Shown one piece after another: positions 27,992-37,490 of a stretch of 56,586 nt of DNA. Below the pieces are notes generated by a model, which was given only the letters and a program-made list of their open reading frames with translations, searched no databases and was not told where the DNA came from. The DNA comes from an uncultured Mediterranea sp. Its GTDB lineage: Bacteria; Bacteroidota; Bacteroidia; Bacteroidales; Bacteroidaceae. The stretch is from the NCBI GenBank assembly GCA_945641355.1, contig CALZEQ010000002.1:1-56586 (forward strand), in the 5' to 3' direction. Made by a program: the position numbers and the translations under genes. Positions within the stretch are counted from its first letter, which is position 1. Every line of letters starts with the position of its first letter.

Positions 27992-29221
27992 TTACTTATG
28001 CAAACGTTGATAACATAAGTAGTGTTTTTTTACTTTTTTAGAAAGTAAAGAGATATTCAACATATCCGATGCTTCTGCTATATTCTTCGTTGTCCCGTCA
28101 TTGTATAGTATGTCGATGCTGTCATCGGCAGCATCATACATGTTCTTTTCAATGCTTGGAGTAGAGATGAAATAGTCGGCCTCGGCCTCGGAAATAGCCA
28201 GTGCTTCACCAATTTGCTGTCTCAATTCTTCGATTCGCTCTTTGGGAATGGGGTCGGTTGAAATCTCAACCTTGAAGATGTTTCGGTTCACCATGCCTTG
28301 GCTCAAGGTGGAAAGCACCTTATCCGGATGGCTGCACCAAACCTTCAGCGATGTCCAGATATCGTTGTCATCCAATTGGATGAAGTTTTCCAGACATTGG
28401 GGATTGCCGTAGAAGGCTTCTCGATTGATGTCTTGATAAAGGAAGAAACGCAAGGCTGGTGAGGCAAACAGTTCCACGCCCCGGCCCGCCAATTCCTTGG
28501 CGCGAAGTAAGGCGCTGATCAGCATCCGCTCATATGCTACCGATGTTTTGTGCAGGTATACTTGCCAGTACATCAGCCGGCGGGCGGTCAGGAAGTTCTC
28601 GATGGAGTAGATGCCTTTGGCCTCTATTACCAGATGGTCGTCTTTGACGTCCAGCATCTTGATGATGCGTGCAGAACCGATGTTCCCTTCCGTTACACCG
28701 GTATAAAAGCTGTCACGCCGCAAGTAGTCCAGACGGTCCATATCCAGCTGTCCGCTCACCAACTGGTGAAGGAAGCGTTTCGGGTATTCATCCTTGAAGA
28801 TGCGTATGGCCAAAGTCAGTTGGCCGTTCATTTCCCGATTGATACGTTCCATCAGCATCAGCGAGATGTCTTCGTGGCTCACACCTCGTACGATGGTGTC
28901 TTCCAGCACATGCGAGAAAGGTCCGTGTCCGATGTCGTGCATCAGGATGGCTGCTTCTACAGCCTCCGCTTCGCTGTCGAAGATAAAGTTACCTTTGGCT
29001 GTCAGGTGCTGGATGGCTTCGCTCATCAGGTAGAAGGCACCCAGCGAGTGCTGGAAGCGGGTGTGCTGTGCGCCGGGATAGACCACCGACGATAGCCCTA
29101 CCTGCTTGATGCGGTTGAGCCGTTGCAATAGGGGGTGGCGTACGATGTCATACAGCAATCCCTTCGGTATGTTGATGAACCCGAAGACCGGGTCGTTGAT
29201 TATTTTTCGTTCGTAGGACAT
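27992..29221 (-). CDS. HD-domain phosphohydrolase (dNTPase-like)
   Basis: This 409-residue cytoplasmic metal-dependent phosphohydrolase of the SAMHD1/dGTPase-like group has the motifs HTRFQHSLGAFYLMSEA, ILMHDIGHGPFSHVLE (the HD pair) and GQLDMDRLDYLRRD. The substrate could be a dNTP or another nucleotide. Its start overlaps the end of tcdA by 22 bases, so the two are probably translated from one mRNA. An 86-base AT-rich gap separates it from lpxD. Confidence 0.88.
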   Translation of the reverse strand: MSYERKIINDPVFGFINIPKGLLYDIVRHPLLQRLNRIKQVGLSSVVYPGAQHTRFQHSLGAFYLMSEAIQHLTAKGNFIFDSEAEAVEAAILMHDIGHGPFSHVLEDTIVRGVSHEDISLMLMERINREMNGQLTLAIRIFKDEYPKRFLHQLVSGQLDMDRLDYLRRDSFYTGVTEGNIGSARIIKMLDVKDDHLVIEAKGIYSIENFLTARRLMYWQVYLHKTSVAYERMLISALLRAKELAGRGVELFASPALRFFLYQDINREAFYGNPQCLENFIQLDDNDIWTSLKVWCSHPDKVLSTLSQGMVNRNIFKVEISTDPIPKERIEELRQQIGEALAISEAEADYFISTPSIEKNMYDAADDSIDILYNDGTTKNIAEASDMLNISLLSKKVKKHYLCYQRLHK

Positions 29222-30102
29222 GTCTGTGAAGTTATGAACTTGTTTTCGATATCAGTTAGTACCATGCCGGCCAGTGCAAAGCCGAAGATGCCGGTGATGT
29301 GGCTCAGGGAGCCGTTGATTTGTGCTTTGCTCGTACACCATTCGTGTTCAACCAGGTTTTGTTTGCCGGGGGCATCATAGACGGCAGAGTCGGTTCCTCG
29401 GATACCGCTCAGCAGTTTGGCTTTGGAGCAGATGCATTGTGAGGTGCCGCATGCATGGTTCTCGCCCCGGTTCTTCCGAGGCGGCTCTTCGCTATATACG
29501 CACAGAAACTTATGGGCGGGGAACGTCTTGTTGCGTTTGAACTTGTTGCGCAGAGCGCGTGCCAGTGCGTCGTTCTTTACGTTCCAGAATTCGGCCTGTC
29601 GTATCTGGAAAGGATTGATGCGCAAGGCTGCTCCCATGGATGAGAAGAGGGTGATGCCGGGTGTGCCGGTGGCATGCAGTATGAGGTGGGCCTTCTCTTT
29701 CAGCGAGTCGATGGCATCGATTACATAATCATAGCTTTCTATCCCGAAGATGTGGGCGTTAGCCTCTTCGTAAATCTGCTGCAAGGCATTGATTTCGGCA
29801 TGTGGATTAATCTCCAGCAAGCGGCTTTTCAAGGCCTCCACTTTTACTTGTCCTACATTTTTAGATGTTGCCATCAGTTGTCGGTTGCAGTTGGTGATGC
29901 AGATGCGGTCTGAGTCGACAATGGTCAGATGGCGGATGCCGCTACGTACCAGGCTCTCGGCACACCACGAACCGACACCTCCTACGCCAAAGACAATCAC
30001 CCGCACTTGTGCGATGCGCTCCATGAAATCCGCTCCCAACAACAATTCCGAACGGCGGAGCATTCCCTTTTCTATGGTGGAAATCATTGGTCTCATATTC
30101 AT
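29200..30102 (-). CDS. tcdA: tRNA threonylcarbamoyladenosine dehydratase (TcdA/CsdL)
   Basis: TcdA closes t6A37 of tRNA to the cyclic ct6A form using ATP. The 300-residue protein has the E1-like ThiF fold with FGVGGVGSWCAESLVRSG (nucleotide loop near residue 40) and the conserved YDYVIDAIDSLKEKAHLI. Several starts are possible (30102, 30096, 30087): the -7 box sits only 11 bases before 30102, so 30087 may be the true start. The last 22 bases overlap the HD gene. Confidence 0.88.
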   Translation of the reverse strand: MNMRPMISTIEKGMLRRSELLLGADFMERIAQVRVIVFGVGGVGSWCAESLVRSGIRHLTIVDSDRICITNCNRQLMATSKNVGQVKVEALKSRLLEINPHAEINALQQIYEEANAHIFGIESYDYVIDAIDSLKEKAHLILHATGTPGITLFSSMGAALRINPFQIRQAEFWNVKNDALARALRNKFKRNKTFPAHKFLCVYSEEPPRKNRGENHACGTSQCICSKAKLLSGIRGTDSAVYDAPGKQNLVEHEWCTSKAQINGSLSHITGIFGFALAGMVLTDIENKFITSQTCPTNEK

Positions 30103-30112
30103 TTATTGGCCG

Positions 30113-30120
30113 CAAAGGTA
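30113..30120 (-). promoter_or_regulatory. putative -7 box of tcdA
   Basis: On the minus strand TACCTTTG matches TAnnTTTG. It lies immediately before the tcdA start candidates at 30102-30087. No clear -33 is seen. The 30103-30421 gap otherwise holds this site, the fumarase promoter and a leader; I see no gene in it. Confidence 0.5.
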
Positions 30121-30320
30121 CGGATTATTTGCCATATATAAGCCATCGTGTCCCAATTGTGTGCTAAAAATCTGTTCGTCGTTCCGTGTTACGATTTGTT
30201 GTGGCTTACCTGTGCAACCAGAAGCCAGAGAAAAAGAGGTAATGGAAGCAGGGAAGTCTCGTTGCTCGAAATGAAATAGTTAATAAATATAAAACGCTCG
30301 CTTTCTCCCGTCATACTTCT

Positions 30321-30328
30321 TACCTTTG
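30321..30328 (+). promoter_or_regulatory. putative -7 box of fumarase gene
   Basis: TACCTTTG matches TAnnTTTG exactly and leaves a leader of about 85 bases before the start at 30422. A TTTC lies 15 bases upstream; no better -33 is visible. Confidence 0.5.
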
Positions 30329-30421
30329 CTACATGATTGGCAAGTGGCCGCCGGCAAATGCTGTGGCATGCCCGTCGGAGAAAGAGAAACCTAACGTATA
30401 ATAAAGAAAAACTGAGAAATT

Positions 30422-32038
30422 ATGGCAAATCCTCCGTTCAAGTATCAACCCATGTTTGAGCATGGCGAAGACCAGACTGAGTATTATCTGCTTACCAAAG
30501 ACTATGTATCGGTGAGCGAGTTTGAAGGCAAACCCATCCTGAAGATTGAGAAGGAGGGATTGACGGCAATGGCCAGAGCGGCCTTCCGGGACGTATCATT
30601 CCTGTTGCGTAGAGAGCACAACGAGCAGGTGGCAAAGATACTCTCTGACCCCGAAGCCAGCGAAAACGACAAGTATGTGGCACTGACCTTCCTGCGTAAT
30701 GCAGAAGTGGCAGCCAAGGGTAAGCTTCCCCTCTGCCAGGATACAGGTACGGCTATCATTCATGGTGAGAAGGGACAACAGGTGTGGACAGGTTATTGCG
30801 ATGAAGAGGCTCTCTCGTTGGGTGTGTACCAGACGTATACCGAGGAGAACCTGCGCTATTCGCAGAACGCACCGCTGACCATGTATGATGAGGTGAATAC
30901 CCGTTGCAATCTGCCCGCACAGATTGACTTGGAAGCTACCGAAGGGATGGAGTATCGTTTCCTTTGTGTAACCAAGGGAGGAGGCTCGGCCAACAAGACC
31001 TATCTCTATCAGGAGACGAAGGCTGTACTGAATCCGCAGACGCTGGTGCCTTTTCTGGTTGCCAAGATGAAGACGCTGGGTACAGCAGCCTGTCCGCCTT
31101 ATCACATTGCCTTTGTCATCGGTGGTACGTCGGCCGAGAAGAATCTGCTGACCGTGAAGCTGGCATCTACTCATTATTATGATAATCTGCCTACTACAGG
31201 CAATGAGGGTGGACGCGCCTTCCGCGACGTGGAACTGGAAAAGCAAGTGTTGGAAGAAGCCTATAAGATAGGATTGGGAGCGCAATTTGGTGGCAAATAT
31301 ATGGCTCACGATGTACGTATCATCCGCTTGCCTCGTCACGGAGCTTCTTGTCCCATCGGATTGGGCGTATCTTGCTCGGCCGACCGCAATATCAAGTGTA
31401 AGATCAATCGTGAAGGTATCTGGATAGAGAAGATGGATGACAACCCAAGCCGTCTGATTCCGGAAGAACTGCGCAAGGCCGGCGAGGGAGATGCAGTACG
31501 CATCGACCTGAACCAACCGATGAGCGAGGTGCTGAAGGAACTGACGAAATATCCCGTTGCTACTCGTCTGAGCCTGAACGGTACCATCATCGTAGGTCGT
31601 GACATTGCTCATGCCAAGTTGAAGGAGAGACTGGATAGAGGTGAAGAATTGCCGCAGTACATCAAGGATCACCCCATCTACTATGCAGGTCCGGCCAAGA
31701 CTCCGGCAGGTATGGCTTGTGGATCGATGGGCCCCACCACTGCAGGCCGTATGGACCCCTACGTTGACCTGTTCCAGAGTCATGGTGGCAGCTTGATTAT
31801 GTTGGCAAAGGGTAATCGCAGCCAAGCTGTGACGGATGCTTGCCAGAAGCATGGCGGATTCTATTTGGGCTCTATCGGTGGACCGGCTGCCATATTGGCT
31901 CAGAACAATATCAAGAGCATCGAGTGCGTCGAGTTCCCCGAACTGGGCATGGAGGCTGTCTGGAAGATTGAAGTACAGGATTTTCCCGCATTCATTTTGG
32001 TAGACGATAAGGGAAATGACTTCTTCAAGAAGCTTTGA
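30422..32038 (+). CDS. class I (iron-sulfur) fumarate hydratase
   Basis: This 538-residue enzyme interconverts fumarate and malate using an oxygen-sensitive 4Fe-4S cluster. In Bacteroides this step serves the reductive branch leading to succinate. The N-terminal half carries [12 protein letters not shown] (first cluster cysteine) and the central [17 protein letters not shown] stretch [13 protein letters not shown]. The C-terminal half carries the beta domain with [26 protein letters not shown]. Length agrees with FumA/FumB-type single-chain enzymes (about 545). It is monocistronic, with its own promoter and terminator. Confidence 0.95.
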   Translation: MANPPFKYQPMFEHGEDQTEYYLLTKDYVSVSEFEGKPILKIEKEGLTAMARAAFRDVSFLLRREHNEQVAKILSDPEASENDKYVALTFLRNAEVAAKGKLPLCQDTGTAIIHGEKGQQVWTGYCDEEALSLGVYQTYTEENLRYSQNAPLTMYDEVNTRCNLPAQIDLEATEGMEYRFLCVTKGGGSANKTYLYQETKAVLNPQTLVPFLVAKMKTLGTAACPPYHIAFVIGGTSAEKNLLTVKLASTHYYDNLPTTGNEGGRAFRDVELEKQVLEEAYKIGLGAQFGGKYMAHDVRIIRLPRHGASCPIGLGVSCSADRNIKCKINREGIWIEKMDDNPSRLIPEELRKAGEGDAVRIDLNQPMSEVLKELTKYPVATRLSLNGTIIVGRDIAHAKLKERLDRGEELPQYIKDHPIYYAGPAKTPAGMACGSMGPTTAGRMDPYVDLFQSHGGSLIMLAKGNRSQAVTDACQKHGGFYLGSIGGPAAILAQNNIKSIECVEFPELGMEAVWKIEVQDFPAFILVDDKGNDFFKKL

Positions 32039-32067
32039 TTGACATTTGGAACAAATGACTGATAGGA

Positions 32068-32099
32068 AAGAAGTCGCTACCTCAACGTAGCGACTTCTT
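32068..32099 (+). terminator. fumarase terminator embedded in the pectate lyase 3' end
   Basis: A 13-bp perfect stem (32068-32080 with 32087-32099; core GAAGTCGCTAC/GTAGCGACTTC) with a 6-base loop is followed by CCATTTTT on the plus strand. The stop codon of the convergent pectate lyase gene is at 32082-32084, inside the loop, and its last codons form the right arm. Confidence 0.8.
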
Positions 32100-33182
32100 C
32101 CATTTTTCGTACCTCTTCAACACTTTCAGACCGTCACTGTTGTACCAACTGTAGCCGTTGCGACGTTCGTAGCCTATCTCGGAAATGTCGTAACGCTTCA
32201 CTCCATCACGGTCGCAGAAGAAAGGCCGGTTCTCTTCCAGCGTATAGAAACGGGCCCATAGGGGCGGACAGTCAAAGTCGTCCTGCGGGCAAGGCACCAT
32301 GCGGTAGTCGCGTTTCCCTTTGTCGTTGGTGAACTCCTGACGGGTAAGGCCGATAATCTGATGCTCCTTAAACCACATCACTGCACCTTCTATTGCTGCG
32401 ATGATCTCCGGGCTCGGCGAGGGGAGCGACATCAGCAGCAACACGATGTTGTCCGACTCGGCTCCGCTCAGCGAAGGCAGTTCATAGGCGCGGGCTTTGG
32501 CCGGTTGCAAGGTATGTTCGTCGTGCTGGGCGCACCACACGGTCGGCTTGCCGTTTTGGCGTACCTGCGTTTTCAGGATGCAGTCAATGCCTTTGTCAAA
32601 AGCCGAGCGAGCCTGCTGGCAGAGCTCGTCCGATGCAAAGGTATAGGGGGCACGTCTTTCATACACCTCGCGCAGCAGCTGCAGCACGTTCACCATCGCA
32701 TTGTCGTTGTAGGTGATGTGTGTATAATATCCTTTCGGACGCGGATAGAACTGTGGGAATCCGCCGTTGGCATATTGCGACTTCAGAATGTATCGGATGC
32801 CCCGTTCGGCTCCTTCCCGATATTTTTCTGTCCCAGTAGCCAGATAGGTGCGAGCCAGGTAACGTATCTCGGTAGTGGTGGCACCGTTGTCAATGGTGCT
32901 CTCGTTCACGTCGTTGCGTGCGGTCAGTGCTGCCTTGCGTTCCTGCTCGTTCAGTTCGGCGGGCATATAGATGTTTTTGGGCCATCCACCGGTACTCTGC
33001 TGATACAGCAACACATTGTCGGCAATCCGAGTCGCTTCCGGAGTACTGAAGAAAGCATCTTCCAGTTTGGGAGCCAGCTTGACCCAGTTTTTGTAGGATT
33101 GTTTCTCCTTATATTCCGTGGTTTCTTGTGCGTGGCAGCCCAGTGTGATAAGCAGCGCACACACTCCAATGATTCGTTTCAT
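32082..33182 (-). CDS. PL10-family pectate lyase
   Basis: This 366-residue exported polysaccharide lyase is expected to cleave de-esterified polygalacturonate by beta-elimination with calcium. The signal peptide/lipobox region is MKRIIGVCALLITLGCHAQE (LGC could be lipidated). Family-10 features are TGGWPKNIYM, TIDNGATTTEIRYLARTY, GGFPQFYPRP, ITYNDNAMVNVLQLL, WCAQHDEHTLQPAKARAYE and GAESDNIVLLLMSL. Its ATG overlaps the stop of the HMA-domain gene by one base (TAATG). No pectin locus surrounds it, which is unusual. Confidence 0.9.
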   Translation of the reverse strand: MKRIIGVCALLITLGCHAQETTEYKEKQSYKNWVKLAPKLEDAFFSTPEATRIADNVLLYQQSTGGWPKNIYMPAELNEQERKAALTARNDVNESTIDNGATTTEIRYLARTYLATGTEKYREGAERGIRYILKSQYANGGFPQFYPRPKGYYTHITYNDNAMVNVLQLLREVYERRAPYTFASDELCQQARSAFDKGIDCILKTQVRQNGKPTVWCAQHDEHTLQPAKARAYELPSLSGAESDNIVLLLMSLPSPSPEIIAAIEGAVMWFKEHQIIGLTRQEFTNDKGKRDYRMVPCPQDDFDCPPLWARFYTLEENRPFFCDRDGVKRYDISEIGYERRNGYSWYNSDGLKVLKRYEKWKKSLR

Positions 33183-33493
33183 TACTTTTTGGGTTGGTCG
33201 TTTGTCGGAGTTTCTACTACGCTGGCTTTGTAGTTGATTTTGGCAAAACCGGCGATAATGTTCTTCACGTTGGTCTTTTCGGCATCGTATTTGATGGTGA
33301 CCGTCTTGCTCTTCAGGTCGGTAACAATCTCTTTGATGCCTTTTTCAAAGCGGATGTTGCTCTTGATTCGGTTTTCGCAGTTTTCGCAGTGCATCTGCGG
33401 GGCGGTAGTCAATACCACGGTTCGGATGTCTTTGGCAAAGCTGGCTACACTCATACCGACAGCCAATGCCAACATAATCATTCTTGTTTTCAT
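33182..33493 (-). CDS. exported heavy-metal-associated (HMA) domain protein
   Basis: This 103-residue protein has a signal peptide (MKTRMIMLALAVGMSVASFA) and one HMA fold with the metal-binding pair C36/C39 in MHCENCENRI. It is likely to bind Cu(I), Zn(II) or a similar soft metal in the periplasm. It lies 36 bases after a TonB-dependent receptor and overlaps the pectate lyase gene by one base. The receptor/HMA pairing suggests metal or metallophore uptake. Confidence 0.85.
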   Translation of the reverse strand: MKTRMIMLALAVGMSVASFAKDIRTVVLTTAPQMHCENCENRIKSNIRFEKGIKEIVTDLKSKTVTIKYDAEKTNVKNIIAGFAKINYKASVVETPTNDQPKK

Positions 33494-33529
33494 TATCGTA
33501 GTGTATTAAATAATTATTCGTTTGTTTCT

Positions 33530-35752
33530 TTATAGGTTGATTCTCAGTCCGATATAATAGATGGCTCCGTGTACGGGTCCCCATATCATGGTAGAGTCGA
33601 AGTTCCCGCTGTAGGGATCGGATGCGGCAATGATGGGATTCTTCTGCTTGAATCCGGTCATGTTTTCTCCGCCCACGTAAATCGACCAGTGGCGAAACCA
33701 GCGGGTAATCTGTGCGCTCAGCTGTTCATAGGCAGGATAGCTACTCTCCCATGAGCTGTTTCCTTCGGCTGTGGTGTAGGGGGCAGGCATACGTCCGCTT
33801 CCGTTCAGCTGCAAGGTTACATCAAACTGCCACAGAGCCAGCGGTGTCTGGTACGAGGCCGTCAGCAATCCCTTGTATCTGCTGGTCAGCGGTTTGCGCA
33901 GCAGCTGACGGTTGTAGGTACATTTGACATCCGTGTAGCGATAGGCCGCTGTCAGTGTAAATCCTTTGAAGAAGGGATAGGAGGCCTCAGCCTGCAGGGT
34001 GTGCGAGTACGAGTCTCCTTCCAGGTTTCTGAACTGAACAGCGTGCGGGTCACTGTCCATATCGGTCACCAGCTGGTGGATGAAGTCCGTGTAATAGTAT
34101 TCGGCGTTCAAGCTCAAGTTCTTGCCTGACAGCGGGATGCTGAAGGAAGCACTGATGCCATAGTTCCATGCCTCGTCTTGCTGTAAGTTGCTGTCAATAA
34201 CCACCCGTCGTCCGCTGGCTAGCAGGTAGTTGTTCTCTGCCAGCACATGATTGGTCCGGTACCCTTTGCCTGCCGATACCCGCAGGCTGATGGCTTCGTT
34301 GGGGCTATACTTGATGTGTGCACGCGGCGTGAAAAAGGTGCCGTATAGATTGCTGTGATCTATGCGCAATCCGCCCATCAGGATGAGCTTGTCTGCCCAG
34401 TTGTAGGTGTATTGTATATAGCCGCCTGCCACGGTCTCCTTGTCCTTCTCATGCTGCAGGGCTGCTTGTGCATCGTTCTCAATCCGATAGTCCTGGTCAT
34501 AATCGTCATGATTCATGCTCAGACCCACAGAAAGGCTGTTCTGTGGATTGAGGTTCGTCTCGAACATCAGCGAGGCATACAGGTTCTTCTGGTTGACGTT
34601 GTATGCCTTGTGTCCGTAACTGGCATCCTGCTTGTGCAGCGACCCGGACAGGATAAGAGCTACGTTGCTGTTCTTTTCCTTATTGAATATATAGGCATTC
34701 TTTGTAAAGGCTTCGTAGCGTTCGGTAGTGATGTCAATCAGGTAGGGATCCGTTCCCGTAGCTGGCATCATGCCGCTGTGCGAGTGGCCGGCTTGCCCGC
34801 TGTTCCGTTCCTCCTTCAAGGCTTTGACAGATGCCTGGAATACATAGTGGTCGCCCATCCATGCCCATCGGTTCTGCAGGTTATACTGCTCTACCTTCGG
34901 CATGTCCAGAAAACCGTCTCCGTTGTCGTCGTGGGTACGGGTGCCGTTTTCGTAATGAGCCAGCAGTGCCGTGCTCAACCGTTTGTTCAGGTGTATGTTG
35001 CCATCGAAGTTGGCCTCATACTTCTCCTTCGTGTTGCCGTATAGGTTGAAGTTGATGGCAGGCTCAGCCTGCGGTTTCTTGAATTCCACGTTGATTTGCC
35101 CGGTGATGGATTCGTATCCGTTTTTGACGGACGAGCTTCCTTTGGACACCTGGATGCTCTGCATCCACGGACCGGGGATGTATCCCAATGCATACGGAGC
35201 GGCTGTGCCTCGATAGTTGGGAATGTTCTCGGTCAGCATCTGTACATAGGTGCCCGACAGTCCTAACAGCCTGATTTGCTTGGCACCGGTAGCTGCATCC
35301 GAGTAGCTGACGTCCACCGACGGATTGGTGGTGAAACTTTCGCCCAGGTTGCAGCAGGCTGCCCGTGCCAGTTCGGCACTCGATATCATCTCTTCGTTCA
35401 TCACGCTGCTACGCACCTTCATGGTACCCAATCTGCGTTGCACCACTTCCACCTCATCCATCAGGAGGCCGCTTTGCAGTACGATGTCCAGGTCGGCCTT
35501 TCCACCCGTCACCCGGATGGTGTCGTTTTCGTAGCCGATGAAGCTGACCACCAACCGTCTCTCCGACTTATGGCGGCGTAGGTCAAACCTTCCTTCCAGG
35601 TCCGTTGTGGTACCTTGCGTCGTTCCGGCCCAGAACACATTGGTTCCCGCTATGGGTTCGCCTGTCGTATCTTTTACCACTCCTCGTATTTGGGCATACA
35701 ATGGCATCGTGAGGAGTGTGAAAAACAAACTTGTAACAATGCTTCGTTTCAT
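33530..35752 (-). CDS. TonB-dependent receptor, probably metal-related
   Basis: This 740-residue outer-membrane receptor comprises a signal peptide (MKRSIVTSLFFTLLTMPLYAQ), a carboxypeptidase-regulatory-like domain (about 22-105), a plug with the unusual double cysteine AACCNLGESFTTNPSVDVS and SITGQINVEFKKP, and a 22-strand barrel. A His/Met-containing stretch near residue 324 (GHSHSGMM) lies in a predicted outer loop. It is not a SusC type and has no SusD partner. The downstream HMA gene suggests a metal substrate. ATG 35752 is chosen because it starts the signal peptide. Confidence 0.88.
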   Translation of the reverse strand: MKRSIVTSLFFTLLTMPLYAQIRGVVKDTTGEPIAGTNVFWAGTTQGTTTDLEGRFDLRRHKSERRLVVSFIGYENDTIRVTGGKADLDIVLQSGLLMDEVEVVQRRLGTMKVRSSVMNEEMISSAELARAACCNLGESFTTNPSVDVSYSDAATGAKQIRLLGLSGTYVQMLTENIPNYRGTAAPYALGYIPGPWMQSIQVSKGSSSVKNGYESITGQINVEFKKPQAEPAINFNLYGNTKEKYEANFDGNIHLNKRLSTALLAHYENGTRTHDDNGDGFLDMPKVEQYNLQNRWAWMGDHYVFQASVKALKEERNSGQAGHSHSGMMPATGTDPYLIDITTERYEAFTKNAYIFNKEKNSNVALILSGSLHKQDASYGHKAYNVNQKNLYASLMFETNLNPQNSLSVGLSMNHDDYDQDYRIENDAQAALQHEKDKETVAGGYIQYTYNWADKLILMGGLRIDHSNLYGTFFTPRAHIKYSPNEAISLRVSAGKGYRTNHVLAENNYLLASGRRVVIDSNLQQDEAWNYGISASFSIPLSGKNLSLNAEYYYTDFIHQLVTDMDSDPHAVQFRNLEGDSYSHTLQAEASYPFFKGFTLTAAYRYTDVKCTYNRQLLRKPLTSRYKGLLTASYQTPLALWQFDVTLQLNGSGRMPAPYTTAEGNSSWESSYPAYEQLSAQITRWFRHWSIYVGGENMTGFKQKNPIIAASDPYSGNFDSTMIWGPVHGAIYYIGLRINL

Positions 35753-35857
35753 ACGCTTTGCTTGGTTATATTTTGAGGGCTGCAAAGGTGGCGACTTCCC
35801 CGTTGCAGGAACATCGCACGATGAGGTGATTCCTATCCCACAAATGTGGTATTCCCG

Positions 35858-36790
35858 TCAATAGGCAGCCCGGTATTTCCCTTCCTCTTTGTCCTCCAGC
35901 ATACTCAGGTAAGAGGTGTAACGGGACTGGCTGATGGTATGCTGCTCTACAGCCTGCCTTACGGCGCATCCCGGTTCGTGCCGGTGGGTACAGTTTCCGT
36001 AGCGGCAATCGGCCGATGTCCGGAATATCTCGGGAAAGTAGTGTCCAATCTCCTCTTCCTCCATGTCAAAGGTGCCGAACCCCTTGATGCCCGGCGTGTC
36101 GATGATGTAGCCGTCGCCTGCTGTGGCATACATCTCTGAGAATGTGGTGGTGTGCATCCCTTTGTTGTGGGCGGCAGAGATGGCACCCGTCCGGGCTTCG
36201 GTGCCGGGTAGCAGGGCGTTGATGAGGGTGGATTTGCCGACTCCCGAATGGCCGGAGAAGAGGGTGACTTTTCCCTCCAGTTTGCGGCGAACCTCCTCAA
36301 TGCCCGTTCCGTTCCGGGCGGAAATCCTCATGCAGGGGTAGCCGATGGAGGTGTAGAGGTGAATCAGTGCGTCCAGGTAGCGGAGCTCGTCGTCGTTGTA
36401 GGCATCTACCTTGTTGAAGAGCAGGCATACCGATACCCGATAGGCTTCGGCTGTGGCCAGAAAGCGGTCGATGAAGGTGGTGGAGGTCTCCGGATAGTTT
36501 ACGGTGACCAGCAGCATACATTGGTCCAGATTGGCAGCCAGTATATGGCTCTGTTTCGATAGGTTGGAGGCGCGACGGATGATGTAGTTCCTGCGTTCTT
36601 CAATCTCGCTGATGAAGGCGGTTCCCTCTTGGTTGCGGATGATGTGTACGCGGTCGCCCACAGCTACGGGGTTGGTGCTTTTGATGCCTTTCAGACGGAA
36701 ATTCCCTTTAATTTTGCATTCCACGTCCTCTCCCTCTTCGGTACGTACCAGATACCAGCTTCCTGTGTTCTTAATGACAAGTCCCTTCAA
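35858..36790 (-). CDS. rsgA: ribosome small-subunit GTPase RsgA
   Basis: RsgA checks late 30S subunit maturation. The 310-residue protein has an N-terminal OB fold (residues about 1-65), a circularly permuted GTPase order with NKVDAY before [12 protein letters not shown] and then DTPGIKGFG, and a C-terminal zinc finger [14 protein letters not shown]. All key elements are present. It follows frr with an 86-base gap containing a hairpin. Confidence 0.95.
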   Translation of the reverse strand: MKGLVIKNTGSWYLVRTEEGEDVECKIKGNFRLKGIKSTNPVAVGDRVHIIRNQEGTAFISEIEERRNYIIRRASNLSKQSHILAANLDQCMLLVTVNYPETSTTFIDRFLATAEAYRVSVCLLFNKVDAYNDDELRYLDALIHLYTSIGYPCMRISARNGTGIEEVRRKLEGKVTLFSGHSGVGKSTLINALLPGTEARTGAISAAHNKGMHTTTFSEMYATAGDGYIIDTPGIKGFGTFDMEEEEIGHYFPEIFRTSADCRYGNCTHRHEPGCAVRQAVEQHTISQSRYTSYLSMLEDKEEGKYRAAY

Positions 36791-36812
36791 TGTAGTGGCG
36801 GTTGTTAGCAGA

Positions 36813-36855
36813 GGGAAGGGACGTGCCGCGGTCGTCTGCCGGTGCGTTCCTTCCC
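36813..36855 (-). terminator. hairpin in the frr-rsgA gap
   Basis: GGGAAGGGACG (36813-36823) pairs with CGTTCCTTCCC (36845-36855) with one G-T position, with a short inner CCG/CGG pairing. It has no U-tract on the minus strand, so it may be a weak terminator, attenuator or processing site. Confidence 0.4.
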
Positions 36856-36876
36856 TTCTTGTGTGAAGATTGGTTT

Positions 36877-37437
36877 TTAAACGGTCATGATTTCTTTGTC
36901 CTTTGCTGCCAGCATCTCATCAATCTGCTTGATGTACTTGTCATGGACTTTCTGCAGTTTCTCTTCACCGCCCTTCTGTGCATCTTCTGCCAGTCCTTCT
37001 TTGACCGACTTCTTCAGTTGGTCGATGGCATCGCGGCGGGCATTGCGTACACTTACCTTGGCAGTTTCGCTTTCGCCCTTGCACTGCTTGGCCAGCTGCT
37101 TGCGGCGTTCCTCGGTCAGCGGCGGGATGCCGATGCGGATGATTTCACCGTTGTTCTCCGGCATGATACCCAGGCTGGAGTCGATGATAGCCTTCTCGAT
37201 GATGCGGAACATGCTTTTGTCCCACGGTTTGATGGCGATGCTGCGGGCATCGGGAGTGGTGACGGCTGCCACATTGTTGATAGGTACCATACTTCCGTAT
37301 GAGTCTACGCGGATGCCGTCCAACAGACGTACGTCAGCTTTGCCGGCACGGATGTGTGCCAAAGCCTCGTCCAGATACATGATGGCCATATCCATCTTCT
37401 CCTGTGCTTCGTTCAGGATTTCTTTTACTTCTTTCAT
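36877..37437 (-). CDS. frr: ribosome recycling factor
   Basis: RRF splits post-termination ribosomes together with EF-G. The 186-residue protein has the three-helix-bundle pattern, with [35 protein letters not shown] and [19 protein letters not shown]. It is separated from pyrH by 53 bases made almost entirely of an A-rich repeat leader (37438-37490). The pyrH-frr order is the usual one. Confidence 0.96.
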   Translation of the reverse strand: MKEVKEILNEAQEKMDMAIMYLDEALAHIRAGKADVRLLDGIRVDSYGSMVPINNVAAVTTPDARSIAIKPWDKSMFRIIEKAIIDSSLGIMPENNGEIIRIGIPPLTEERRKQLAKQCKGESETAKVSVRNARRDAIDQLKKSVKEGLAEDAQKGGEEKLQKVHDKYIKQIDEMLAAKDKEIMTV

Positions 37438-37490
37438 ATATGATGTGAGTTTTTAAGTTTTTGAGTTCTTAAGTTTTTAAGTTTCTGAGT

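Noticed and set aside
30596..31852. Minus-strand frame of 418 codons opposite fumarase
   Set aside because: Shadow of the fumarase gene; it has no start context or recognisable motif.
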